This document shows, piece by piece, positions 1 to 8,364 of a DNA stretch of 64,000 nucleotides. This DNA comes from Nocardia cyriacigeorgica NBRC 100375 (GTDB taxonomy: Bacteria > Actinomycetota > Actinomycetes > Mycobacteriales > Mycobacteriaceae). Location of the stretch: the NCBI RefSeq assembly GCF_000308555.1, contig NZ_BAFY01000052.1, positions 1-64,000 on the forward strand. Reading direction: 5' to 3'. Position 1 is the first letter of the stretch. Each line of letters starts with the position of its first letter. The translations under genes were made by a program, and so were the position numbers. The notes below the pieces were generated by a model. The model did no database searches and was not told where the DNA came from. It saw nothing but the letters and a program-made list of their open reading frames with translations.

Positions 1-1202
1 AGTGGCGCGGTCACCACCAGCAATCCGTAGCCACGGCGCAGGAACGCACCGAGGATCAGGCCGAGACCGATCACGCCGAGCGCGACCGCGGCGATCCGGC
101 CCGGCGTCATCCACTCCACTCCGGACGCGGCCGCCGCGCCCGCGCCCGCCGCGGCGAGTATCGCCAGGCCGAGCACCACCGGTGTGAGGCGGGAACGCGG
201 CTTCTTCGGCTCCGGCGCGACCACGGTGCGCGCGGGCGAAGGCTCGGGCAGGTCCCAGGCCAGCGGTGCCACACCGAGCGGATCCCAGGACGGCGGGGTC
301 ACGCCTGCGGTGTGCAGGGTGCTCGGACCCGGCTGCACGGCCTTGGTGAGCTGCGGTTTCGCCGGTTCGACCGGTCCGGCAGCGGCAGAACCGGTGGAGC
401 CGGGCTCGTCATCCGGCGATGCGGTGGCATCGTTCGGTGTGTGGGCTCCCGTGGCCGGAGTGGCATCGCCGGTGTGGAGGACCTCGGTGGTCTGTGTGCT
501 CGCGAGGACCTCGGTGGGGCGATCGGTATTCAGCACGTCGGTCCGGTTCTCCTCGGGCTGCGCAGCCCGGGGCGCATCAGCGGCCTTGTCGAGCACCACC
601 GGCTGGTCCGGGACGTACTGATCCGGCAGTTTCGTGTACGGCGTGTACGGGCCGTAGGTAGGTGTCGGGAACGGGGGAGCGCCGGTCCACAGCGGAGCCG
701 TCTGCGGGAAGGCAGTACCCGGGTACCCGGTACCGGTGAGCCGGTCGCCGAATTCGGGGACGGGCGGCTGCGGGGTGCGCAGGTACAGCATCCACCAGCC
801 CGCCAGCATGAACGCCAGCCCGATCACGCCGGACCCGCCGAGCCCGACGCCGATCGGCCCGACCGCGCTCACCGCGATGGCCAGCGCCACGATCAACACG
901 ATGGTCTTGGTCTGCGACTGGGAGCTGTGCCCCTTGCCGACCAGCGACTCGGCCGCCGAGGTCTCGTCGCCTTCCGCGCTGCACAGCAGCCAGGCCAGCA
1001 GATACAGCACGATCCCGGCCCCGCCGAAGATCGTCGACACCACGAACGCCACCCGCACCAGCACCGGATCGACGTGGTAGCGCTGCCCGAACCCGGCGGC
1101 CACGCCCGCGATCGGCCCGCGCCGCGGCAACCGCACCGGCCGCGTCCGCCACATCTGCTGAAGCTGCTCACCGAAGCTCGTCTTGGTCATGCCATTCAGC
1201 AT
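1..1202 (-). CDS. PspC-domain membrane protein, EsrI-like (C-terminus off window)
   Basis: Probable membrane component of an envelope-stress signalling locus. The frame is open from 1202 to the window edge (at least 400 codons), so the C-terminus is missing. A PspC domain lies at about residues 20-75 (PRRGPIAGVAAGFG then a transmembrane stretch). One or two more hydrophobic segments follow, then a long Pro/Thr/Ala-rich linker, then further membrane segments near the edge. I start at 1202 because GGAGGTGAGG sits about 9 nt upstream; an in-frame ATG at 1190 is the alternative. It is divergent from a PspC-containing histidine kinase and its LuxR regulator. That is the arrangement of Corynebacterium glutamicum EsrI-EsrSR, where EsrI is thought to restrain the kinase. 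The EsrI assignment is inference from domain and layout. Confidence 0.75.
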   Translation of the reverse strand, partial: MLNGMTKTSFGEQLQQMWRTRPVRLPRRGPIAGVAAGFGQRYHVDPVLVRVAFVVSTIFGGAGIVLYLLAWLLCSAEGDETSAAESLVGKGHSSQSQTKTIVLIVALAIAVSAVGPIGVGLGGSGVIGLAFMLAGWWMLYLRTPQPPVPEFGDRLTGTGYPGTAFPQTAPLWTGAPPFPTPTYGPYTPYTKLPDQYVPDQPVVLDKAADAPRAAQPEENRTDVLNTDRPTEVLASTQTTEVLHTGDATPATGAHTPNDATASPDDEPGSTGSAAAGPVEPAKPQLTKAVQPGPSTLHTAGVTPPSWDPLGVAPLAWDLPEPSPARTVVAPEPKKPRSRLTPVVLGLAILAAAGAGAAAASGVEWMTPGRIAAVALGVIGLGLILGAFLRRGYGLLVVTAP

Positions 1203-1339
1203 CGGCCCCACCTCACCTCCCGCGCATCGGGGTTCACCCTGAAAATCCTCCTGAACCGCACGGACTCCGGATCGATACCGGCGATCTCAGGGTGTTTCCC
1301 GATGGCTGGGTGTCGGTGACGCGTGCCAGTATCGGGGGT
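1203..1339. promoter_or_regulatory. Divergent promoter region of the esrI/esrSR-like locus
   Basis: The 137 bp between two divergent PspC genes must hold both promoters. I see no strong palindrome. The Shine-Dalgarno of the leftward gene (GGAGGTGAGG, read on the minus strand) lies at its left end. In the Corynebacterium system the response regulator acts on this region; here that is inference. Confidence 0.4.
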
Positions 1340-2734
1340 ATGTATCCGTCTGTTCCGGCGTTCGACGCGCGTGGGTTCGATGCTGCTCGCGGGGTGGCCG
1401 AGCCCGGGGAGCAGGCGCAGGGGCGGTTGGTGCGGCGCTCGGGTGGGCGGATCGTCGGCGGAGTGGCCGGCGGGATCGCCGATCATCTCGGGGTCGACGT
1501 GTTCAAGGTGCGGATGGCGTTCGTGTTGCTGTCCGCGCTGGCGGGGGCGGGGATCGTCGCGTATGCGATGTTGTGGATCTTCACCCCTGGCGGCGCCGAC
1601 GATGTGCGGCCGTCCGGCCAGGAGCGGCGCCAGGCCATCGGGCTCGCGCTGCTCGGGTTCGGGTTGTCGGTGGCGATGTCGGCGCTGTTCAGCGGGACGG
1701 CGGCACGGATCATCGTCCCGTTGATCGCGGTCGCGGTGGGCGCGGCGCTGGTGTGGCGCGAATACGACGCGGACGGACCGCGGTCGCTGCTCGGCCTGCC
1801 TGCGAAGCCGTCGATGGTGACGTGGTCACGCATCGTCGCCGGTATCACCTTGATCGTGGCGGGGCTGGCGGTGGTGGTGCTGGCCGGTATCGATATCGGA
1901 TCGCTCGGCTCGGCGCTGTTGGCGGTCGCGGTCACGCTGCTCGGGGCCGGGCTGCTGTCGGTGCCGCTGTGGCTGCGGATGATGCGGGCGTTGAACGCCG
2001 AACGCGCCGCCCGCATCCGCAACGAGGAACGCGAGGAGATCGCCTCCCATCTGCACGATTCGGTATTGCAGACGCTCGCGCTGATCCAGCGTCAGGCCGA
2101 CGACCCGCACGAGGTGGTGCGGTTGGCGCGCAGCCAGGAACGCGAACTGCGCCGGTGGTTGTTCGAGGACACCGCGCCCGCCCACTCGAGTCTGGCCGTG
2201 GCGCTGCGCACCATTGCCGGTGAGGTGGAAGACCAGCACGGGGTGAAGGTGACGCCGGTGACCGTCGGCGACGTATCGATGGATCTCGCCGACACCGGGT
2301 CCGGCCTGCCCAAGGAACATTTCACCGCGGTGCTCGGCGCGGCGCGGGAGGCGCTGGTGAATGCCGCCAAACACGCGGACGTGCCCGTCATCGATCTGTT
2401 CGCCGAGACCGAACCCCACCAGGTGAGCGTGTTCGTGCGCGATCGCGGAGTCGGCTTCGATGTGGACGCGGTGCCCTCGGATCGTCAGGGGCTGGCCAAA
2501 TCCATTCGCGGCCGGGTGGAGCGGCGCGGCGGACAGGTGGAGATCGTGTCCAGCCCGGGGCGCGGCACGGAGGTGCGGATCATCATGCCGCGCACCGATT
2601 CCGGGGCCGAGACCGACTCCGGGACCGAGGAGGAAGCCGGCGCCGGAACTCGGGCGGACGACACCGCCGATGTGGTTGTCGAGCAGCCGCTGACCCGGCC
2701 GAGCGGGTCCGCGGTTCGCGCCGAGCAGCGCTGA
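1340..2734 (+). CDS. PspC-domain sensor histidine kinase, EsrS-like
   Basis: Membrane sensor kinase that would phosphorylate the response regulator encoded next. The 464-residue protein has an N-terminal PspC domain (about 28-85, GGRIVGGVAGGIADHLGVD), about four further hydrophobic segments to residue 212, and a HisKA_3 dimerisation helix with phospho-acceptor His239 (EIASHLHDSVLQ). A HATPase_c domain follows, with N-box AREALVNAAKHA and glycine boxes DRGVGFD and GRGTEVRI. A Glu/Asp-rich tail ends the protein. The ATG at 1340 puts the PspC domain at its usual position; an upstream in-frame ATG at 1292 is less likely. The response regulator follows after 93 bp. Family and partner are well supported; the stimulus (cell-envelope damage) is inferred from EsrS. 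Confidence 0.88.
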   Translation: MYPSVPAFDARGFDAARGVAEPGEQAQGRLVRRSGGRIVGGVAGGIADHLGVDVFKVRMAFVLLSALAGAGIVAYAMLWIFTPGGADDVRPSGQERRQAIGLALLGFGLSVAMSALFSGTAARIIVPLIAVAVGAALVWREYDADGPRSLLGLPAKPSMVTWSRIVAGITLIVAGLAVVVLAGIDIGSLGSALLAVAVTLLGAGLLSVPLWLRMMRALNAERAARIRNEEREEIASHLHDSVLQTLALIQRQADDPHEVVRLARSQERELRRWLFEDTAPAHSSLAVALRTIAGEVEDQHGVKVTPVTVGDVSMDLADTGSGLPKEHFTAVLGAAREALVNAAKHADVPVIDLFAETEPHQVSVFVRDRGVGFDVDAVPSDRQGLAKSIRGRVERRGGQVEIVSSPGRGTEVRIIMPRTDSGAETDSGTEEEAGAGTRADDTADVVVEQPLTRPSGSAVRAEQR

Positions 2735-2827
2735 CCGCTGCCTCCGGTGTGGTACCGATGGAACTGTCGCGGGCGACCGGGACGCAGTGGTGACGGCGGA
2801 TAGGGCTGTCCGGTGAAGGAGAAGTAG

Positions 2828-3469
2828 GTGGCGGTGAAGGTCTTTCTCGTCGACGATCACGCCGTGTTCCGTTCCGGGGTGCGAGCGGAGTTGAGCCGGG
2901 AAACCGATATGGAGGTGGTCGGCGAGGCCGGTGGGGTGGCCGAGGCCGTCGCCGGGATCAACAGCACCCGCCCCGATGTGGTGCTACTGGACGTACACAT
3001 GCCCGACGGCGGCGGTGTCGCGGTGCTGTCCGGGATCGAGGACGGTCCGGTATGCCTGGCGCTGAGCGTGTCCGATGCCGCGGAGGACGTCATCGCGGTG
3101 ATCCGGGCGGGGGCGCGTGGCTACGTCACCAAGACCATCTCCGGTGCCGAACTGGCCGACGGCATCCGCCGGGTCGCGGGCGGCGACGCGGTGTTCAGTC
3201 CACGGCTGGCCGGTTTCGTGCTCGATTCGTTCACCGGGAAATCTCCGGTGCCGGAACCGCCGCTGGATCCGGAACTGGATTCGCTGACCCCGCGTGAGCT
3301 GGAGGTGCTGCGGCTGCTCGCGCGCGGCTACACCTACCGCGAAATCGCCGAAACCCTGTTCATCTCGGTGAAAACCGTGGAGACCCACGCCTCCAACGTG
3401 CTGCGCAAAACCCAGCAGTCCAACCGCAACGCGCTGACCCGCTGGGCGCACCGCAGGCGGATCGATTAG
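2828..3469 (+). CDS. LuxR/NarL-family response regulator, EsrR-like
   Basis: DNA-binding response regulator of the preceding kinase. The 213-residue protein has a receiver domain (1-120) with acidic pocket Asp9/Asp10, phospho-acceptor Asp55 (VVLLDVHMPDG) and a conserved Lys in GYVTKTISG. A LuxR-type helix-turn-helix follows at about 148-210 (LTPRELEVLRLLARG, then VKTVETHASNVLRK). It starts with GTG at 2828, with GAAGGAGAAG a few bases upstream. The downstream gene is convergent and separated by a strong hairpin, so the transcription unit ends here. Likely targets are the divergent PspC gene and this operon itself, by analogy with C. glutamicum EsrR. Confidence 0.88.
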   Translation: MAVKVFLVDDHAVFRSGVRAELSRETDMEVVGEAGGVAEAVAGINSTRPDVVLLDVHMPDGGGVAVLSGIEDGPVCLALSVSDAAEDVIAVIRAGARGYVTKTISGAELADGIRRVAGGDAVFSPRLAGFVLDSFTGKSPVPEPPLDPELDSLTPRELEVLRLLARGYTYREIAETLFISVKTVETHASNVLRKTQQSNRNALTRWAHRRRID

Positions 3470-3494
3470 TTTTGCGCCGCCTGCGGCGTCGCGG

Positions 3495-3526
3495 GTTCGC
3501 GGCCCCTGGCGAGACGGGCCGCGAAC
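3495..3526. terminator. Bidirectional hairpin between convergent genes
   Basis: Perfect 11-bp stem (GTTCGCGGCCC / GGGCCGCGAAC) with a 10-nt loop, lying between the convergent response regulator and Ser/Thr kinase genes. There is no T-run on either side, as is common for actinobacterial terminators. Nothing else was seen in 3470-3606 except a short CGCCGC/GCGGCG repeat at about 3475-3488. Confidence 0.7.
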
Positions 3527-3606
3527 TTGGGGGCTCGGTCTCGCTTCGCTCGAAAGATGATGTGTGACCCGCCGTTGCCCTTGATAGGGCTCGGGGGCGG
3601 TGGCGA

Positions 3607-4734
3607 CTACAGCAGCGCGACGATGACGGCGATGATGATGACCAACCCGATCAGCATGCCGATCGCGATGGCCAGCGGCGCGTTGCTCGACTGCGGCAGC
3701 TTCTTGGCGCCGAGCTGTGGTTGAGCGGGGGCGACGGGGGCGGGCGCGGGCTGGGTGCGGCGCGGCAGCGGGGTGGACAGCGGGCTGCGCAGGCCCGACG
3801 CCGAATTGCGGGCCGCCCATGCCGGGATGGTGCCGTCCTCGGTGCGCACCGGAGCGCCGATGATGTAGGGCGCGGTGCCGGGACCGAAGGCAGCGGTGAG
3901 GATTTCGTCCCTGGCCTCGGCCATGGTCGGGCGACGCTGCGGCGCCGGTTCCATCATGTGCAGCAGCGCCTGGGTGAGCACACCGCTGCGGCTGGGCGGG
4001 ATGATCTGCGCCATGGCCGCGCGCTCGACGATGGCGTCGCTGTCGTCGTCGAAGCCGAACGGCGGCTGGCCCTCGATGGCGGTGTAGAGGGTGGCGCCGA
4101 GGGAGAACACGTCGCTGGCCTCGGTCGGGCGGGCGCCGCGGGCCACCTCCGGCGGCAGGTAAGCGGGGGTGCCGGTGATGACGCCGTCGGGTTCGTCGGC
4201 GGCCTCGCCCGAACCGCGTGAGATGCCGAAGTCGCTGAGCTTGGCCATGCCGACGCCGGGCCCGCGGTCGGCGACGAGGATATTGCCCGGTTTGATGTCG
4301 CGGTGCACGATGCCGACGGCATGTGCGGCGGCCAGCGCGTCGGCGACCTGGGCGCCGATCTGCGCGACCTCGATCGGCGGCAGCGTATCGAACAGTCCGA
4401 GCGCCTTGGCCACGCTGCGCGAGGGTAGATGCTCCATCACCAGCCAGGGCTCACCGGCCTCGAGCACCACGTCGTAGACCGCGATGGCATGTTCATGGGA
4501 GAGCTTGGCCGCGACCCGGCCCTCATGGATGATCTGCTCGCGGATCCGGTTCGCCTCGTCCTCGTCGAGCCCGGCGGTGGACAGCACCTGCTTGATGGCG
4601 ACGTCGCGGTTCAGCAGCCGATCGGTCGCGAGCCAGACCGCGCCCATACCGCCGCCACCGAGTTTCGATTGCAGGCGGTAGCGGCCGGCCACCAGATAGT
4701 CCGGGCCGACGATGGGACGGGGACGATCGATCAT
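3607..4734 (-). CDS. PknB-type serine/threonine protein kinase, membrane anchored
   Basis: Eukaryotic-like protein kinase that would phosphorylate Ser/Thr on cytoplasmic targets. The 375-residue protein has a full kinase domain at about 12-275: glycine loop [14 protein letters not shown] lysine, catalytic loop [10 protein letters not shown] and DFGISR metal site. A Pro/Ala-rich juxtamembrane linker (about 290-350) follows, then one C-terminal transmembrane helix and almost no extracellular sequence. It therefore lacks the PASTA or other sensor domains of PknB. The last hydrophobic segment reads [20 protein letters not shown]. The ATG at 4734 opens directly on [10 protein letters not shown]. 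It is monocistronic and convergent with the two-component genes. A CRP/GlxR-like half-site pair lies about 60 bp upstream. Which of the Pkn proteins it matches I cannot tell. Confidence 0.9.
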   Translation of the reverse strand: MIDRPRPIVGPDYLVAGRYRLQSKLGGGGMGAVWLATDRLLNRDVAIKQVLSTAGLDEDEANRIREQIIHEGRVAAKLSHEHAIAVYDVVLEAGEPWLVMEHLPSRSVAKALGLFDTLPPIEVAQIGAQVADALAAAHAVGIVHRDIKPGNILVADRGPGVGMAKLSDFGISRGSGEAADEPDGVITGTPAYLPPEVARGARPTEASDVFSLGATLYTAIEGQPPFGFDDDSDAIVERAAMAQIIPPSRSGVLTQALLHMMEPAPQRRPTMAEARDEILTAAFGPGTAPYIIGAPVRTEDGTIPAWAARNSASGLRSPLSTPLPRRTQPAPAPVAPAQPQLGAKKLPQSSNAPLAIAIGMLIGLVIIIAVIVALL

Positions 4735-4794
4735 GGTGCGAGACTAGCCGAATTCCGTGGTAGCTGGCCGGATTCGGACCGGGAGTTCGCGGTC

Positions 4795-4808
4795 GTGACG
4801 GTGGTCAC
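4795..4808. promoter_or_regulatory. Candidate CRP/GlxR-type binding site
   Basis: GTGA-N6-TCAC with perfect core half-sites, inside a larger 16-bp palindrome (CGTGAC-GGTG-GTCACG, 4794-4809). It lies 61 bp upstream of the kinase start and 72 bp from the LexA box. The core matches the Crp/GlxR family consensus TGTGA-N6-TCACA except at the outermost bases. Function is inferred. Confidence 0.4.
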
Positions 4809-4879
4809 GGCGGCCGCCGGCCGAGCGGCCGCGGTGCGCGCTCGACAGATCTCAGGGGCGGGTTTCTACTCGACGGCAT

Positions 4880-4895
4880 TCGAACGTATATTCGA
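4880..4895. promoter_or_regulatory. LexA (SOS) box upstream of imuA'-imuB
   Basis: TCGAACGTATATTCGA matches the Gram-positive/mycobacterial LexA consensus TCGAAC-N4-GTTCGA at 11 of 12 defined bases. It lies 192 bp upstream of imuA', and the intervening 4896-5087 contains no convincing gene. Its presence before imuA' agrees with damage-induced control of this cassette in mycobacteria. Confidence 0.8.
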
Positions 4896-4952
4896 GACAG
4901 ATCGATAGCTGGATCGGTGCTGAACCGTCGAGGAACCGGGTTGCTTCGGCGG

Positions 4953-5084
4953 ATGGGCGCCGCGAGGTGCGCGTGGCGTGAGGTTGGCCGGACCGGTCGG
5001 AGCCGGATCGGCCGAGCCCGGGCGGTGCGTCGGACGGGTTCCGGCCCAGTCGGCCGGAGCAGCAGTCCCCGTGGAGGTAGGTGA
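4953..5084 (+). other. Possible 43-codon upstream ORF in the imuA' leader
   Basis: An ATG-initiated frame of 43 Arg/Gly-rich codons ends in a TGA directly abutting the GTG at 5085, just before imuA'. Its own ribosome-binding site is poor (GAGGA about 17 nt upstream) and its composition is what random GC-rich sequence would give. It is recorded only because the 190-bp leader is long and the stop abuts the next gene. It is probably not a real gene. Confidence 0.15.
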
Positions 5085-5087
5085 GTG

Positions 5088-5840
5088 ATGGGTTCGGATT
5101 CGCGGGAACCGGGGCGTGCGACGGCGCAGGAGCTGGCGGAGCTGCGGCGCAAGATCGCGGCGGTGCCGGGGCGCGGCGAATCCGCTGCCGCCCGATTGCC
5201 CACCTCGGAGGAGGTACGCAGGCAAACGCTGCCCGTACCGCCGGCGCTGGCCGAGCTCCTGCCCGACGGTGGTCTGATCACGGGGTCGGTGGTGGCGTAT
5301 GCGGGCGCGGGGTCGCTGCTGGCGGGTCTGCTGGCCGCGGTCACCGCCGGCGGCGGGCATGCGGCGGTGGTTGGTATGCCGAAACTCGGCTTGCTCGCGG
5401 CGGCGGAGATGGGGGCGCAGCTCGGGCGCATCGCCGTCGTCGCCGATCCTGGCCCGGATGCGCTGGAGGTGGCCGCGGTGTTGCTCGACGGCCTCGATCT
5501 GGTCCTGCTCGACCTCGGCGGCGTCGCCGTCGCCCCGGCCCGGGCCAAGGTCATCGCCGCGCGGGCCAGGAACAAGGGCGCCGTCCTGGTCGTCACCGGC
5601 GGGCGCTGGCCCGCCCCGTCGCTGCGGCTCGGCACCCGGGTGGCGGCCTATACCGGGCTCGGCCTCGGCCGCGGCAGGCTCGATTCGATCTCCCTCGACG
5701 TCGAGGTGGCGGGCCGGTCCTCGGCGCCGCGCACCGGCGGTATCACGCTGCGGCAGCACGAGGGCCGGATGGAATGGATGCCCCGCGAAACCCTCGCGGC
5801 TACAGGCGAACCCAGCGATGTCCGGGACGCCGCCTCATGA
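5088..5840 (+). CDS. imuA': ImuA' mutasome accessory protein (RecA-like fold, degenerate P-loop)
   Basis: Accessory subunit of the ImuA'-ImuB-DnaE2 translesion mutasome, which performs error-prone repair after DNA damage. The roughly 250-residue protein resembles the RecA core, but the Walker A position reads AYAGAGSLLAGLL with no GKT/S, so ATP binding is doubtful, as in mycobacterial ImuA'. A Walker-B-like LDLVLLDLGG lies near residue 140. I chose ATG 5088, with GGAGG 10 nt upstream; GTG 5085, seven bases from the same site, is equally possible. imuB follows after 94 bp on the same strand, and a LexA box lies upstream, so the pair is a damage-inducible operon. Identification rests on context plus fold. 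Confidence 0.85.
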   Translation: MGSDSREPGRATAQELAELRRKIAAVPGRGESAAARLPTSEEVRRQTLPVPPALAELLPDGGLITGSVVAYAGAGSLLAGLLAAVTAGGGHAAVVGMPKLGLLAAAEMGAQLGRIAVVADPGPDALEVAAVLLDGLDLVLLDLGGVAVAPARAKVIAARARNKGAVLVVTGGRWPAPSLRLGTRVAAYTGLGLGRGRLDSISLDVEVAGRSSAPRTGGITLRQHEGRMEWMPRETLAATGEPSDVRDAAS

Positions 5841-5934
5841 GGGCCGCCGGACGGGCCGCGCGCAGCTGGATGCCGCGCAGGACTTCGGCGGCGGAGTCGC
5901 GGAAAGAGCACGCGGCCCGCGACGGTGATCCACC

Positions 5935-7503
5935 ATGACCCGCCCCGCCCGGGTCCTCGCGGTGTGGTGCCCGGATTGGCCCGCGGTCGCGGCGGCGGCA
6001 CTGGGGAAGGTGCCCGCCAGCCGGCCGGTCGCGGTGTTGTCGGCCAACAAGGTGGTGGCGTGTTCGGCGACCGCGCGGGCCGATGGGGTGCGGCGCGGGC
6101 TGCGTCGGCGGGAGGCACAGGCCCGTTGTCCCGAGCTCTACATCGCCAAGGCCGATCCGGATCGGGACGCGCGGTTGTTCGAGCCGGTGGTGGCCGCGGT
6201 CGACGCCGCGGTCCCCGGAGTGGAGGTACTGCGGCCGGGACTGCTGGTCCTCGGCGTGCGCGGCGCGGCCCGGTTCTTCGGCTCCGAGGAGGCGGCGGCC
6301 GAACGACTCGTCGATGTGGTGGCCGCGGCCGGCGCCGAGGCCCAGATCGGGATCGCCGACGAGGTGTCCACCGCGGTGCTCGCCGCACGTCGCGACACCA
6401 TCGTGGCGCCGGGCGCCGGCGCGGATTTCCTGGCGCCGCTGCCGATCGGTGAGCTGGCCGTCGAACCGGCGCTGGCCGCACCCGAACGGGTCGAGCTGGT
6501 GGATCTGCTGCACCGGCTCGGGCTGCGCCGCGTCGGCGATTTCGCCGCGCTCACCGCGGCCCAGGTCGGCTCCCGGTTCGGCGCCGACGCGATCGCGGCG
6601 CACCGCTGCGCCCGCGCCCTGCCCGAACGTCCGCCGTCCGCGCGCACCCCGCCGCGCGATCTGGCAGTGGAGTTGCACTGCGATCCGCCGATCGACCGCG
6701 TCGACGCCGCCGCCTTCGCCGGGCGCATGCTCGCCACCCGCGCCCACGCCGCGCTCTCGGCCGCGGCGGTGGCCTGCACCAGGCTCGCGGTCTCCGCCGA
6801 GACCGCCGCGGGGGAGCAGCTCACCCGTGTCTGGCGCTGCGCCGAACCGCTGACTGCCGACGGCGTCGCGGACCGGGTGCGCTGGCAGCTGGACGGCTGG
6901 CTCACCCACCGCGACACCGGTGGTTCCGGCGGGCCCACCGCCGCGATCACCCTGCTGCGGCTGGAACCGGTCGAAGTGATCCCGGCCGCCGCGCTTCAGC
7001 TCGGCCTGTGGGGCGACGCCGGCGGCACCGACGCACGGGCGATGCGCGCCCTGGTCCGGGTGCAGGGTCTGCTCGGCGGTGCGGCGGTGCAGGTCGGGGT
7101 GCTCAGCGGCGGGCGTGGCCCCGCGGAACGGATCACCATGGTCGCGCTCGGCGACGAACAGGTGCCCGCCGCCGACCCCGCGCTGCCGTGGCCGGGCAGG
7201 CTGCCCGAACCGGCGCCCGCGGTGCTCATGATGAACCGGCCCCGGGTCGAGCTGGAATCGGCGGGCGGTGCCCCGGTGCACGTCACCGAGCGCGGGCTGT
7301 TCAGCGCGACTCCCGCGCGTTTGCGCTGGGGCGGCAAGCAGTGGGAGCTGACCGCGTGGGCCGGCCCGTGGCCGATGGACGAGCTCTGGTGGTCCACCGG
7401 CTCCGCGCCCACCGCCCGCGTGCAGGTCGAACTACCCGGCCCGCACAGTCTGCTGCTCATCACCCGCGAGGGCCGCTGGCATGTGGAAGGGCTCTACGAA
7501 TGA
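5935..7503 (+). CDS. imuB: ImuB, catalytically inactive Y-family polymerase homologue
   Basis: Hub of the mutasome: a Y-family polymerase homologue that binds the beta-clamp and recruits DnaE2 and ImuA'. The 522-residue protein begins RVLAVWCPDWPAVAAAA, aligning with the start of DinB-type palms. The first metal-binding acidic position (DMD in active enzymes) is replaced by WCPDW, and the second acidic motif by LRPGLLVLGV, so it should not synthesise DNA. Helix-hairpin-helix-like sequence (LLHRLGLRRVGDFAAL) lies near residue 200. Length is normal. It follows imuA' and is probably co-transcribed from the LexA-controlled promoter. Family assignment is secure; the clamp-binding motif was not located with confidence. 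Confidence 0.92.
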   Translation: MTRPARVLAVWCPDWPAVAAAALGKVPASRPVAVLSANKVVACSATARADGVRRGLRRREAQARCPELYIAKADPDRDARLFEPVVAAVDAAVPGVEVLRPGLLVLGVRGAARFFGSEEAAAERLVDVVAAAGAEAQIGIADEVSTAVLAARRDTIVAPGAGADFLAPLPIGELAVEPALAAPERVELVDLLHRLGLRRVGDFAALTAAQVGSRFGADAIAAHRCARALPERPPSARTPPRDLAVELHCDPPIDRVDAAAFAGRMLATRAHAALSAAAVACTRLAVSAETAAGEQLTRVWRCAEPLTADGVADRVRWQLDGWLTHRDTGGSGGPTAAITLLRLEPVEVIPAAALQLGLWGDAGGTDARAMRALVRVQGLLGGAAVQVGVLSGGRGPAERITMVALGDEQVPAADPALPWPGRLPEPAPAVLMMNRPRVELESAGGAPVHVTERGLFSATPARLRWGGKQWELTAWAGPWPMDELWWSTGSAPTARVQVELPGPHSLLLITREGRWHVEGLYE

Positions 7504-7571
7504 GCGCCGGCCTGCCCGTGTGTGCCAGATCATCGACTTCGCCCAGGTGATCGCCGGTACTCTCGACAATC

Positions 7572-8327
7572 GTGGATTTGACGACGGCCAGGGTCGCGCT
7601 CGGCGACGTGCTGATCGCCTACCGGGACTCCGGGGCGGTCGCCGTCGACGACGTCCCGGTGGTGCTCGTGCACGGCATGGGCGGCGACGGCCACACCTGG
7701 GACCGGTTCGCCCGTGACCTCGTGCGGGCCGGTCGCCGCGTCATCATCCCCGATCTGCGTGGCCACGGCCGCAGCGCGCACAGCGAGTCGTATCTGTTCG
7801 GCGAGTTCGGCGCCGACGTGCTGCGCTTGTGCGATCACCTGGGCCTGGACCGGGTGGACCTGGTCGGGCATTCGCTCGGCGGCTACGCGGTGTCCTGTGT
7901 GGCGCAGGAACGGCCGAGCCTGGTGCGCCGCCTGGTCATGGAGGAATGCCCGCTGCCGCTGCGTTCCGGTACCGAAGAACTGACGCTCACCCGCCGGTTG
8001 CCGTCCCTGCCCGAACTGTGGCACGCCACCTCCAGCCTGGTGCGTCACCCGCGCGCCGTGCTGGCCTTCGACCGGTCGATGACGCGCACCGCGCTCGAAC
8101 AGTTCCGCAAACCGCATCCGGAATGGTGGGAGCGGCTCACCGAGATCAGCGCGCCGACGCTGGTGCTGCGCGGCGGGCCGGGCGGCATGGTCGATCCGGA
8201 GAAACTCGAGGTCATGCGCACCTCGATCCCCGACTGCTCGGTCACCGCCTTCACCTGCGGGCACAGTATCCACCGCGATCGCTATCGCGAATTCGCCGCC
8301 GCCGTACTGCCTTTCCTCGGCCACTGA
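7572..8327 (+). CDS. Alpha/beta-hydrolase fold protein
   Basis: Single-domain alpha/beta hydrolase of 251 residues; the substrate cannot be deduced. Visible elements are the oxyanion strand VVLVHGMGGDGHTWD (about 29-43), nucleophile elbow GHSLGGYAV (Ser at about 98-102), a late acidic residue, and catalytic His in CGHSIHRDRY close to the C-terminus. It begins with GTG at 7572, 68 bp after imuB, without a clear Shine-Dalgarno. It could be read through from the imu operon, but I see no direct link to DNA repair. It is convergent with the SDR gene that follows. Confidence 0.8.
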   Translation: MDLTTARVALGDVLIAYRDSGAVAVDDVPVVLVHGMGGDGHTWDRFARDLVRAGRRVIIPDLRGHGRSAHSESYLFGEFGADVLRLCDHLGLDRVDLVGHSLGGYAVSCVAQERPSLVRRLVMEECPLPLRSGTEELTLTRRLPSLPELWHATSSLVRHPRAVLAFDRSMTRTALEQFRKPHPEWWERLTEISAPTLVLRGGPGGMVDPEKLEVMRTSIPDCSVTAFTCGHSIHRDRYREFAAAVLPFLGH

Positions 8328-8364
8328 TCCGTCGGCCGGTCGCCGTGAGCTTCCGGCGCAGGGT

